From Edaphochlamys debaryana (taxonomy: Eukaryota; Chlorophyta; Chlorophyceae; Chlamydomonadales): a stretch of 64,000 bases of DNA. Shown here piece by piece: positions 12,001-23,500 of the stretch (position 1 is its first letter; each line of letters starts with the position of its first letter). The DNA lies in assembly GCA_016858145.1 (NCBI GenBank), contig JAEHOE010000194.1, forward strand, positions 62,001 to 126,000, written 5' to 3'. The position numbers and the translations under genes are program-made. The notes under the pieces were generated by a model. The model saw only the letters and a list, made by a program, of their open reading frames with translations, searched no databases and was not told the origin of the DNA.

Positions 12001-14461
12001 CCACAGAGGCCGCAACTGGGGACATAGGCAGGGGGGAGAGGGGACGTTCAAGAGCGGGGCGTCAGGCGTCCTTCGGCGAGGCGGGCGCCCTACTCGCCGT
12101 GCGAAGGGCCCTCAACCCCGCCCACCGAACCCACCAGTGGCTCCAAGAGTAATGGTCTTGGTGACGGCGCCAGCGGTGTTGTCCACGTTCTCCACGTTGC
12201 CATTGACCTTCAGCGTTGCGTAGTCAGACGGGGGGAAGAGCGACCCTAGCTCGCTCAGAGCACTTGTCCGTTGCCTTGGGGCTGGCGCCCAGGTTGTACC
12301 GCAGGGTCACGGTCACGGTCGTGGGGAAGGTACGGGTGACCTGGAAGGCCGACACCTCCAGCGTCGTGTCGTCGGACGGCACGGTCAGGGAGCGGGTAGT
12401 CAGGCTGGCGGGTGCGACGGAGTAGTAGCTGTACAGGCTGTTATCGAAGACATCAGCCTGGGCGTCCACCCGCAGGTTGGTGCCGGGCTTGATGTTCTGG
12501 AGGTTGGTGAACGAGAACTTCCCGTCGGTGCCCTGCTTCAGGGTGCTGCCCAGCTGCTTGTCGGTGTCGACGTTCATGAGCGTGAACTTGATGGGCTTGC
12601 AGGTGAAGGGACCATTGACCTTGTCGTTGTCGGGGAAGAACCACTCGACCTGGTGTGGAGGGATGGGGGGGGGCGCACGACACACGCGGGAGGAGCAAGC
12701 CCACTTTGAGACAGGGCACATACACCAAACACAGCCGGGAACAGCCGAGGGCCAGCAAAAGATCCCCGTGACAGCCCAAGGTGGTGGGCACTGAGACTCC
12801 GGTGGCGCCGCGGCTGGGAGACCCGCTCACCGAGCCCGACACCGAAATTGGCTGAAGCCCGACCGTTAAACCTGGGGGAAGTGGCAACGTGGGGGTCAGC
12901 CCCATAGGGGAGGTTGCCCGCCGTGTGGCAGGTCCATCGATTACTCTACAGAGGTGAGAGCGAGCCCTGCACTCACAGATCGGGTAGGAGGCTTCGCACA
13001 GGCCCAGGCTGTCAGTGATGGTCAGCGAGGCAGAGGAGCCGTAGCCGGCCGCCTTGAGGATACTGTCCGCGTCGTTGACGGTGTACGAAGGAGAGACTGG
13101 GGGGGGGGGCGGGGAAGAGGGCACGGCTCGACAGTGTCATGGGGCCATGGTGTCTTGGATCCGACGCAACGAGCGGGTCCACGCCCTCCAGCGGGGCTGT
13201 GGCAACTGCCGACATGCGGTATCGAGAGGCGGGACCACTCGAGACCTCATGGCCCCTCCGCAGCGAGCGACCCGCTGCTTCCCTCCCGCTCCTCTCCGCT
13301 CCCAGTCCGCTCACCGGTGGTTCCGTAGGCCGTAGCCTGTAGGTTCGTGCTTGAAGCGCCGGTGTTGGCGTCAAGGGGGTTGAGGCCGTCGTAGCTCATG
13401 GTGAGCAGCGAGAGGTCAGGGAAGCCATCACTCAGCTTGGAGCAGTCCGCGGGCTTGGCCGCAGGGGTGGCGCCCAGGTCGTAACGCAGGGCCAGGGCCA
13501 CGGGGAAGGTGCGGGTGACCTGGGGATGGGGAAGAGGGAGGCGCACAGGAGTCATGAGTTGAAGGGGCGCGGTCCCCAACCACCGCCAAGCGCCCCGTGC
13601 CCCGTGCCCCATGCCCCGCATTGAGCACTCACCGTCAGGTCAGCAACGGGGTAGGAGATTTTGCCAATCTCAAACATGAAGGTGACGCTGCCCGTGACCG
13701 CGGTGGTGCCGTCGGGTGTCGTCATCTTGACGGTGTACGTCGTGCCGTCCTCGAGGGCCAGGACCTGGGCGGAGCTCAGCGTGATCGTGTACCTGCCGTT
13801 CTTGTCGGCGTCCGCATTCCCAACGACCGTGCTGCCGGTGATGGCGGGGCTGAAGGAGCTGCCATCGGGCTTGAGCACCTCGACGGTCACCGACTTGCAA
13901 TCGTAGTGCTTCTTGGAGCCAAAGTCCCAAGTCACGACGCCGGTGATAGAAATGTGCTTCATGCGGACGTTGAGGCACGCGGCGGGCAGAGTGCCAAGGC
14001 AGCGGCGGTCCTTGGGGTCTTCCGAGGTGGGTGTGGGGAAGAAGTCGCCGTAGGCCCAGGTCTTGGAGGTCACAGCCGAGGACAGTCCAGCGGTGGTGTA
14101 GCCCTTGCCGTCCACGGCGGTGACAGCGCCAGTAACGGCTGCAGGTGACAGGGGAGGCAGGGCACAGGTAGGCGGTGACCGACTGGGCAGGCTCAGCAGG
14201 AGTCTTGAGTGCCTCGGACAGAGCCCATGCGCCCCTTCTACCCTGCGGCTATGGATGCATGGCTAGAACGAGGGCTGGCTCACCGCTTCCTGATGATGGG
14301 GCCATCACGGCGAAGGCGGCGGTGGTGAAGGCCCCGCCAGTGACGGCCAGGGCGCTGCCGCCGCCCACCGTCACAGTGGTCGCACCGTCCTTGGGGGCGG
14401 TGGTGGTGGTCAGGCAGGTGGTCGAGTCGGTCGACGGGACGACGTAGACGTTGCCGGTGGC
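6031..14461 (-). CDS. Large repetitive beta-rich protein with duplicated exon block (frameshifted, 5' end rearranged)
   Basis: I do not recognise the family. Exons (minus, 5' to 3'): 14284-14461, 13633-14138, 13315-13519, 12977-13096, 12831-12871, 12135-12649, 11873-12015, 11691-11748, 11167-11454, 10824-10958, 10471-10661, 10144-10326, 9807-9974, 9497-9674, 8846-9351, 8526-8730, 8245-8364, 7724-8156, 6603-6884, 6031-6424. Every junction phase fits except in exon 6, which is 4 nt too long. After correction the model is about 1614 residues. It is rich in Thr, Ser, Val, Gly and Asp with scattered Cys and alternating beta-like patterns, resembling strings of Ig-like or carboxypeptidase-regulatory-like modules. 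That suggests, by inference only, an extracellular or cell-wall protein. No signal peptide is visible because the first exon is missing: sequence upstream of about 14571 is unrelated. An in-frame ATG (14465-14467) overlaps the acceptor of the first visible exon and could serve as a start if unspliced. The C-terminus ends in a basic RRLGRRLA. It could be a decaying gene. Confidence 0.65.
6942..7631 (+). CDS. Nested antisense Cys-rich ORF, possible zinc-binding protein
   Basis: This 229-codon ORF lies wholly inside the 839-nt intron 6885-7723 of the minus-strand gene. From about 7130 to the TAA at 7629-7631 it has strong GC3 bias, unlike ordinary intron sequence. Visible motifs are CYWC, LVCMPC about 45 residues later, and CGGPEGCGGC, which could form a zinc ribbon-like site. 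A Lys/Arg-rich C-terminus (RKRKGG, then AERKKLRAKQAAAEA) could be a nuclear localisation or nucleic-acid-binding tail. The first 60 or so residues look less coding, so the true start or an upstream exon may differ. The family is not recognised. Function is inference only. Confidence 0.5.
   Translation: MQVESRPGTARRTARSATSRRQRWSKVRAAVCGRGFGACGPGKVHGVALGLGLGLVRPPGTTNGQPTAAESCQRRVAEAAAAAAEAGALPERHCYWCSEAYSTEIRRFNRWLLPDELQGAQAGGSGSAAARSALVCMPCNTLLERAHQEGLTPQLCAARPAVAAWPTAGRAALGCGGPEGCGGCTSDALPAVRKRKGGAGLAKGGPGKAHRSRMAERKKLRAKQAAAEA
8230..9784 (-). repeat. Exon-block duplication, copy A (downstream copy)
   Basis: This segment contains exons 9497-9674, 8846-9351, 8526-8730 and 8245-8364, of 178, 506, 205 and 120 nt. 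Copy A' (12961-14571) has four exons of exactly the same lengths. The 506-nt exons encode proteins about 90 percent identical by eye. Similarity stops at about 9784 on one side and just past the final exon on the other. Confidence 0.95.
12249..12256 (-). other. 4-bp tandem duplication causing a frameshift
   Basis: On the minus strand the exon reads ...TGCTCTGAGCGAGCTAGGG. Two GAGC words stand in tandem. Removing one restores CSELGSLFPPSDYATL, which matches the CSKLGTDYPDLSLLTM stretch of the paralogous exon. It also restores the intron phase required downstream (515 nt becomes 511 nt). As written, the frame reaches a TGA after about ten codons. This is either a true disabling mutation or an assembly error. 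Confidence 0.9.
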
Positions 14462-14571
14462 CTGCATGGAAGGAGCAAGACAGAGGTCAATGAAGGAAAG
14501 CAGTACCCCTTAAGGAAGCAGATGTCCACCACGAGTACGGACAGGGCAGGGAGTGCCAGAAAGCGTGCTTA
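12961..14571 (-). repeat. Exon-block duplication, copy A' (upstream copy)
   Basis: Partner of 8230-9784. It holds exons 14284-14461, 13633-14138, 13315-13519 and 12977-13096. Similarity ends abruptly at about 14571, inside what is an intron in copy A. The exon that precedes copy A (9807-9974) therefore has no partner here. The intron between the third and fourth exons has diverged strongly. The intron between the first and second exons (14139-14283) looks identical to 9352-9496. Confidence 0.95.
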
Positions 14572-17521
14572 TGTAGTGCGGGATAGCGCAGCGACAAGAG
14601 GATAGGTCCGGGCCAGGTCGCCGGATGCTGATCCCCTGGACGTCGCACAACACGGACAAGCTTGGTGCGAGCGACGGACTCCTTCCTCGTGCGGCTGACA
14701 CCGCGCCGAATGTACTCTAAGAATGTTGGGGCTTAGGTCTTAAGTGGCTAAACGGCAAGCCGGATTGGCGCAAGTGCCTCTGCGATGAGGCGCACCCTTC
14801 GGGTTCCCCGAGCGCTTTAGTAAACCCGAGCCTCTGAGGAAGCGCGTTGCGCATATTCTGATAAGTGGAAGGGAAGTACGCGTGTGCTGGGCAGGAGCGA
14901 CGGTGGCGAACCGTCAGGTTGGGTGCGGGTTGTTGTATTGCAACCCGTCACGAGAACCGCAACCCCGAAGCGTCCCGGCCCATGTGCACGACCGTGTGCT
15001 CAACACAGTGCGTATTCACGCGGGTAATGGTCGTGCAGGTCGGGGCCTAAAACCGGGTGTGGGTTGTCGGCACCCCTAGAGTCCGGCACCCACGACCCCC
15101 TTTACTTGCACGACTGCAAGCGCAATCGTGCGGCCTATCGCGTGGTGCCGTAAGTTTGTGGTCGATCAGGTCTGGCTCAAAACCGGGTGCGGGTTGACGT
15201 ACGTCACGGATATCGCCACCCGAGCGCCCGGCCCATATCTGCACGACGGCATGCGCAAAGGAGGGGCATATCGCGCGCGTGGTGCGGGAGGGGCTGCGGT
15301 CGGTACGGTCTAGCCTTAAGCCCGGCTGCCAGCGGGGCGGGTGCGGGTTGTGGGCGCGAGACCCATATCTGGCCCATATATGCACGACTGCATATGCAAA
15401 TGAGCGTTCTAACGCGTCATAAAGTAAGGGTGCGCTCGCTCAGGTCTGGCTCAAAACCCGGCTGCCAGCTGGCGGGGCGGACAAGAAGATGGACCGGTTG
15501 ACGGGGCCACTGCACGGAACTCAACAGTCCTCTCCAAAGCAGGGGTGCTGCAAAGAGCTCTACCAAGAGCAACGTGTAGGACATGCATGCCCCTCGGCTG
15601 TCCCCGCCCAAACCCACCGCGGCTCTTCTTCGTGCAAGGACCAGGTTCCACGTCGGCGGATGTACAGATGAGCGATCTGTGAGGGTCGTAAGGGTGACAG
15701 GTGGATGCGGGTTGCCCAAGATCAACGGATAGCCACTAGTCACGACCGACCGTGGTTGACAACCGCTGCCCCCAGAAGAGATGTTTCGCCGGGCTGCCTG
15801 TCCTGAGGGGGCTACATCTCGATAGGCCTGGCCAGCGACCAGACCCTGCCCCCACCCACCGCCATCCGCATCTATCCACCAGAACTCGCCAGAAGGGCCA
15901 TGTGGGCAACCATCGTCCCCTGCAACTCCTGCCTCTGTGTGGGAGGACATGGCAGGGCAGAAGGCGCCTCGGTACACGGTGGGCCCCAGCGTGTCATTGC
16001 TAACACGCTCGACACCTGTGGACCTACCCATCAATAGGCCGTACCCGCTGCAAGGGCCCCTGCAGGACAGGACGGGGCAGACCGCAAAAGGCTGACTTTG
16101 GGCCGATGCACCACAGCAACAGCCGCGGCTACTCCAACCCAACACCGGTCTCGCACACGAGCGGGCCAAGGGGGCCTTTGCAAGCTGCCAGACACAAGTC
16201 ATTGCTCACCGCTGCGGCCGGGCGTGAAGTTCCCGCATAGAAAGCGTGCGAGCTTGGTTGCCTGGGGCGGATGGGGCAGAGGTGGGAGGCTGGGAACGCG
16301 CAGCAAGTGGGGGTTCAAGTAGGCAGAACGCTGCAGCGTTAGGGGAGCACAAGGAACCCTTGAGCGCCTTGAGCACCTGCCGTTTGTCGCCAACCGCTTG
16401 CCCAGCAACCGGACGTGCGCCATGCGCCAGGCACGCCTCCGGCCATGCTTGAACGCATGGAGCGCAGTACATGATCTGGAAGCGGAAAGGGTGGATCCAT
16501 CAGAGTGTGGGAGCAGCGGCGAATGCCGGGTTGGTGGTCACTAGGGCGCCACTCTGCGGCTTAGGCAGTGCAGGCAAACCTTACAAACGGGAACTATGCA
16601 GTCCCCGAGTCCTCAGGTCCCAGAGTCTCCATGCTATGCCGAATTTCCGAGCTGTCTGCCCTCGCGTCCCGCAGCATCCCGGAGGCCCGGACGCAGTCCG
16701 GCGCGAGGGCCCTCAGCGGCCCTCAGGAGCCCAGAGGCTTGCCGATAGGCACCCCCCAGGAGCCCAGGAGGTGCCTCCTGCGACGCCTAACCCAGCTCCC
16801 TGCCCAACCCTCTAGAATAAAGCTTTCTAGGAAGCCACATAGCAGTCTACCTGGTGATGCGCACCCCGCTGCTGGCTCCATGCCAACATGCTCCTGCTGA
16901 CCTCCAACATCCGCATGCTGGAGCAGCTCGACGATCCCGTCGCAGCAATTTGCTACACTGCTCCAAGTCGCTGAAGTCACGCGCCAGCGGAAGTAGAAAG
17001 CAGGGCGCCCTTCGGCAAGCTCGCTCGGGATGTTGCCGCGTTGCTCGCGCAACTGAGATGACAACGTAATGTCTCTCTAGGCAGTATATGCGACAACGGT
17101 GACAAGCTTTTGGAACTACGACCTGTCTGCAGTCCGAGCGGACTTGCAAGTGGGGCGGACCAGGGGAAAGTACTAAGCTCAAGCCTGTTTGTGCAGGCAT
17201 ACCTCGCGATGCACCGCAGCACGGCGTGAGCGATGGCAGACAGCGAAAGCGAGCCTTGTATGGTCGTACATGGAGTGCTGTACGGCCAGCCTCGAGTGGG
17301 GAAGGAACGCCCCGCAGCCCCCCACAAGCTCGCTTTGTAGCTTAGACGCAGCCCTTTCGTTGAGCGTACAGAGACACGGACGGTCCTTGTGCTTGGACAG
17401 CATCGCAGCCCCGTGCAGCTTGGCGCTCGCGGTGGCGTCCCACTAGGCCCTGAGGGCGTGTCTTCAGCTCTGCAGCAAAGATGGTGGGAGCAATTACCTC
17501 GCAAAGACCGAGCGCTGCAGC
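14572..17521. other. Intergenic region with degenerate repeats; promoter side of COPB2
   Basis: No gene is supported. A 261-codon minus-strand open frame at 15417-16202 has mixed codon use and no recognisable motif. The region contains the repeats at 14915-15480. Its right end should hold the 5' UTR, and possibly a short first exon, of the coatomer gene. Confidence 0.5.
14915..15480. repeat. Degenerate tandem repeat, about 130-150 bp units
   Basis: The core GGTGCGGGTTG (one copy has GTGTGGG) recurs at about 14922, 15056, 15186 and 15340. Each copy is followed at a similar distance by a GGCCCATnT/TGCACGAC-type word and is often preceded by CTAAAACCGGG or TCAAAACCGGG. Spacings are 133, 130 and 154 bp. 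A weaker copy of the core is near 15707. Confidence 0.65.
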
Positions 17522-20500
17522 ATGGTTGCCACTGATCTGTTCCACGCTGACGCTCTTGGTCCTCCCCGCTCGCTTCCTGAACGAAAGCCGCTGCGGTTGG
17601 ACATCAAGGTGCGATATGGGAAGCGCTGCGCGGGTCCTGGCAGGAGCGCTCCGATTGCAACTGCGTCGCACCTCGCGTTGTGCGAGCAGCGCCCAGGGAG
17701 CTCGTAGCCTGCAACTAATCTGCTGGGTTGCTCTTGGGGTCCCACAGAAGCAGCTGGTGCAGCGGACGGACCGCGTCAAGGGTGTCGATGTGCACCCGAC
17801 GGAGCCTTGGTGAGGCTTGTGCGGCAAAAGCTGCTGGGGCGCGCGGCGGGACGCCTGTGAAGCTGGGAAGGCCGACCTGATCGCGCCGGAGCTGTTGGCT
17901 TGGAGCGGTCAGCCCTTGTCGCGGGAGGGGCCCCCCTCCCTGGTGCCCTGGTCACCTGGTGCGGGTCACACACGCACCCTGGCACCGCCTCCAGCAGCAG
18001 GACTGGGAAGGGGCACAAGCAACGGCAGTGCACTCAACATACTTGGGGGAAAGAGAGGGCGCTCTTTAGGAGCTGCCTCGGTGTCGGAGCTCGTGCCTCC
18101 TGGATGGCAGGGGGGGGGGGGAGGATCGGGAGGTGACATGTGCCAGCATGTGCGGTGACCAGCCCACCAACCTGCGTGCAGGGTCCTTGCGAACCTGTAC
18201 AATGGCAATGTCTACATTTGGAACTACATGGACCAGGCGAGTGAACTTTGGTCCGCCGCAACGACCTTTGGGTGGCTTCGGGAAGGGAAGAACGGGGTAG
18301 TTGGGGACTGCTGTTGCGCACGGCAGGAGGTTGAGGATCCTGGCCGTACTGGGACCCCCGCACCTACCACCGACCGGCCGATCTGCCCGCTTCACTACTA
18401 TCGCTCCACAGACGCTGGTCAAGTCGTTTGAGGTCACGGAGCTGCCCGTGCGTGCTGCCAAGTTTGTGGCGCGCAAGCAGTGGGTGATCACGGGCTCGGA
18501 TGACATGTTCATTCGCGTGTACAACTACAACACGATGGACAAGGTGAAGACCTTCGAGGCGCACACTGACTACATCAGGTGAGGCAGATGGGGCCGTCAT
18601 GGAGGTGCACACGGCGGGGAGCCAGGCCTCGCAGCGCGTGACCCATCGGGCTGCCGTTAACCGGCTTGTTCCCTGACTCCCCCACACGCAGGTGCATCGC
18701 CGTGTCGCCCTCCATGCCCTACATCCTGACCTCCTCTGACGACATGCTTATCAAGCTGTGGGACTGGGAGAAGGTGGGGACCAGGAAACGCTGGGGAACG
18801 CATGTCACGGCCGGAGCTGCTGCAGCGATGGCCACCCAAGCAGATGATGGCTCTTTACTTTGTAGCTCGCCACCTTTTCTTTCCTTCCTGGGCCGTCGGT
18901 CTCCCCGCAGGGCTGGAACTGTGTGCAGGTGTTCGAGGGGCACTCGCACTACGTCATGCAGGTGCGCAGCGGGCAGACCTCCGCAGCGGACTGTTTGGCT
19001 GTGGGAGCAAGCAGCGGGGCGTGCTGAGTGTTCCTGCCTTGGATGCATAGGAAGTGACCCGTCCTCTCCGCTACAACGTCTCCCTGCAGGTGTCTTTCAA
19101 CCCGAAGGACACCAACACCTTCGCCTCGGCCTCGCTGGACCGCACCATCAAGGTGCGGCCGTAGCTGCCACCGTTGGTGCTTAGATGATGGCATCGATTG
19201 GCGACCCATCTGCCTCGTCAGCATCCCTGCGGGTAGCAATCTTACCCTGACGGGTTGACTTCCGCCCAGGTGTGGAGCCTGGGCCAGCCCACGCCCAACT
19301 TCACGCTGGAGGGCCACGAGAAGGGGGTCAACTGCGTGGACTACTTCACGGGTGCGTGTGACCTGCCCTCGAGGGCGAAAGAACTGCCGGCCTGGGGCTC
19401 GCGTTGCTGGGGACGGACCGCATGGGGTCTTGCGGGCTTTGGCGGTGTGCCGCGGCGGGGAAGGGAATGCTCCGCAGCGTGCAGGGAAGAGCGGGCTGTG
19501 TGGTATAGTTCAGGAAGGTTGATGCGGAGCTGGCGCTGACTAAGGCCTGCCCGGGTTGCTGCGCAGGCGGCGACCGGCCGTACCTGATCTCGGGTGCGGA
19601 CGACAAGCTGGTCAAGGTCTGGGACTACCAGACCAAGGCCTGCGTCACCACCCTCGAGGTGTGCTGGGTGCCGGGCTTGCAAGCCGGCAGCAGGAGTGAC
19701 AGAGCCCGTCGGAACATGCATAGCAGCCGCTTCGTCTCCTGGATTGGCTCCTGGGCCTCACACCTACATCGTTCCCCCCCTCAGGGCCACACGCACAACA
19801 TCTCGTCGGCCATCTTCCACCCGGAGCTGCCCATCATCGTGACGGTAAGCTGTGGGCTAAGACCGGGATACGAGTCCAAATCCTGAAGCCAAGCTTGAGA
19901 CGTCCTTCTGCCTGCTCGTTGTGCCCATGTCTGTATGCCCAAGTGCTGATCCTCAAATGTACTTCCCCAGGGCTCCGAGGACGGCACCGTGAAGCTGTGG
20001 CACAGCACCACGTACCGCCTGGAGAACACGCTGGAGTACCGCATGGAGCGCGTTTGGAGCCTGGGATACAGCAAGGGCTCCAACTGGTGGGGCCGGGGGG
20101 CGCGCAGCACGGGGTCAGGTATGGGGACTGGCGTAACGCGGCTGCTGACTTTGTGAGTGCCCTGAGGGGCCACGGGCGTGGGTACTGCTGGTTACTGTGC
20201 TGGAGGGTTTCTTGACGCGGACCCCCTGATGTGCCCGCAGCATCGCCATCGGCTACGACGAGGGCTGCGTCATGCTCAAGGTGGGCAGAGCGCCGGGGTT
20301 GCATCCATGAGCGGGAAGGTTGAGCCCGGTGGCTGGGCATGTCTCGAGACCCCCCTCCTCACCGGACCCCTCCCACTTGCATCCTCAGATCGGTCGTGAC
20401 GAGCCGGTGGCCTCCATGGACACGAGCGGCAAGATCATCTGGGCCCGTCACAACGAGATCCAGGTGCGCCCTTGACGCCGCCAGCCCCGCTGTGGCGCTC

Positions 20501-23500
20501 CTCGTCCCCCCTGTCCTTAATCCCGGGCCTCACTAGCATGCTGCTTAAAGTCGTCTGCCTTGTCCGTCACCATGCCCCGCTCCGTTCCTCCCTCCAGACG
20601 GTCAACATCAAGGCGCTGGGCGCGGAGTTCGAGATGGTGGACGGCGAGCGCCTGCCGCTGCCCGTCAAGGACCTGGGCTCGTGCGACCTGTACCCACAGT
20701 CGCTGCAGCACAACCCCAACGGCCGCTTCGTGGTCGTCTGCGGCGACGGTGCGTGGCGGAGTGTCTGCAGGGCAAGCGCGGTAGCTTTAGGGGTTTCTGG
20801 TGTAGCGACATGTGTGACGGAGTGCATAGGGCGTCGCGAGAGAGGGCAAGCTTAACTTGTGCATGTCGCCTCTCGCCCTGCAGGCGAGTACATCGTGTAC
20901 ACGGCCCTTGCGTGGCGCAACAAGGCGTTCGGCAGCGCGCTGGAGTTCGCCTGGAGCCACGACAGCAACGACTTCGCCATCCGCGAGTATCAGAAGATCA
21001 AGATCTCCAAGAACTTCCAGGTGCGTAGCTCCAGCCCCTTGCCCGCCCCCTTCCCCATGAAGGTACCATGCACAACTCCCCTTTTGCTACGCCAGTCCTT
21101 GCGCGCTGACTCACAACCCATTCCCGCGTCCTCTTCTTCCGCCCCGCAGGAGAAGCACACGATCAACCTGAACTTCACGCCCGAGGGCATCGACGGCGGC
21201 TTCCTGGTGGCGGTGCGCGGCCCGGACTTCATCGTCTTCTACGACTGGGAGGGCCACGTGGTGAGTAAGCCTTTGGAGAGATGTGGTTGGTTGGCGAGGT
21301 GGACCTGGACTTCCGGCCTGAGACCCCCGGCGCCCTGGCATCAGACCCCTCACCTCCCCCTTCCCGCCTCGGCCCCTCCCCCAGGTGCGGCGCATCGACG
21401 TGGCCGCCAAGGCGGTGCACTGGAGCGAGAGCGGCAACTCGGTGGCCATCCTGGGCGACTCGGGCTTCTACATCCTCAAGTTCAACAGGTGCGGCCACAC
21501 GCTTACGCCCCTCGTGATGCACGCACTCCTGGAAGCGGTTGCTGCGCTCTGTCAACCTGCTCAAGGCGGCCGGCTTCCTAAAGACGATATGGCCTCTGTC
21601 TAATGGCCTCGCTGAGCATGCTCCATCCCCCGGGCGCCACCCCCTGCAGGGACATGGTGGAGGAGGCCATCGCATCGGGCGCTGCGGCGGGCGAGGACGG
21701 CATCGACGACGCCTTCGACCTGCAGGTGCGGAGGCGGGCACAAAGCGGGAACGCAGGGGGATAGGTGAAGCACGGTGGCCCTGGGAGACAAGCGCAGCAC
21801 TGTTGACCTGTTTGGCGTGTCGTTATGACAGCGAAGTGACGCCGGGGCACCCCACGCGCGCAGGTGGAGATCAGCGAGCGCGTGCGGACGTGCGTGTGGG
21901 TGGGCGAGTGCTTCGTGTACAACAACACCGCCTGGCGCCTCAACTACTGCGTGGGTGGTGAGGTGACCACCGTGGTGCACCTGGACCGGCCCATGTACCT
22001 GCTGGGCTACCTGGCCGCCCAGAACCGCGTCTTCCTCATCGACAAGTGCGTGCTTGGGGGGGCGGGCGCTGGATAGGGTTGATTGCGTCCCGGGGAGATT
22101 GGCCTTGGGGACAGAGGTTACTGGTGGGGACGTCTGCATGCAAGCACGGCCAGGGCACTAGCACTAATGTTGGCGCTTGCGTTTCCAGTACCCAGTCTCA
22201 ACTGCCTTCCCGCTTTCGGCTCCGTGCGCCCTGCCCCGGCCCCCAGGGAGTACAACGTCATCTCCTTCACGCTGCTGCTGTCGCTGATCGAGTTCAAGGC
22301 GCGCATCACGGCCGGCGAGCTGGACAGCGCCATGGAGCTGCTGCCCAGCATCCCGCAGGTGGGGCTGCAGGGCGTGCACATCGGCGCACTGCGTTGCCCC
22401 GAGCATCCTGCCCGTGTGGTTGCGCAGCGCTCCTCCTTGCCAGCGTTACTACGTGCTGACTGCACACCCCCGCCGCTGCCGCTGCACACGACCGCAGGAC
22501 CAGCACAACAGCGTGGCGCGGTTCCTGGAGGCCAAGGGCATGATCAGCACCGCCCTGCAGGTCGCCATCGACCCAGACTACCGGTGCGTGCCGGACGGCC
22601 TGTCTGCAGCCCACTCGTCGCTTTACCCCTCTGCTAGCCAGGCCCACGATCCTTGCCGCGCGTCATCACACCACCGTATGGACATGCACCTCTACTGACG
22701 CTGTGTGCTTCCTACTCCCACCTTCCCATAGGTTTGACCTGGCCGTGCAGCTGGGCGACCTGGACGTGGCGCAGAGCATCGCCACCACGCTCGACTCCAC
22801 GCCCAAGTGGAAGCAGCTGGGAGAGATGGCGCTCACGGCGGGTGCGTGGCGGGGAGTCCCAGGCGGGGCAGCGGACAGGGCTGCAGGCTCCTTAAGCAGC
22901 GCCATGGCAGTCCGCACGCCACAGGCTCCGAGCCATGCCCCGCAGGCCTCCGCCTCTCGCCACCGGCTCCGACCCATATCCCACAGTTTTGGGGCCCCAC
23001 CCAGCGACGGGTGATTACTCCGCCTGACGAGAGCCTTGGCTTTCCTCCTCTGCCACCACAGGCAAGCTGGAGCTGGCGACCACGTGCCTGGGCCGCGCGG
23101 CCGACTACTCAGGCCTGCTCATGCTCTCGGCGGCGCGCGGGGACCGAGCACGGATGGAGGACGTGGCCACCCAGGCCGCGGCCGCTGGCAAGACCAACGT
23201 GGCCTTCCTGGCCAACTTCCTGCTCTCGCGCCTGGACATGTGCCTCAACGTGCTGATGGACGCTAACCGGTGAGCCGGCTAATCCAGTGGGGCTGCTGCA
23301 GGGACACCGGATCGTGGGCCTGCTGACGGTTTGCAGGGGCTCGCGTTGGCGGTAGGTAGGGTTGGTAGTGCGGCGAAAGGGGATTAGGCGTGGCGCTCAC
23401 GTACCCTGCCTGGCTGACCCTCTCAGGTTGCCCGAGGCCGCGTTCTTCGCGCGCACGTACATGCCGTCCGCCATCTCGCCCTCCCTGGCCAAGTGGAAGG

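Noticed and set aside
15417..16202. 261-codon minus-strand ORF as a gene
   Set aside because: Mixed codon use, overlap with decayed repeats and no recognisable domain.
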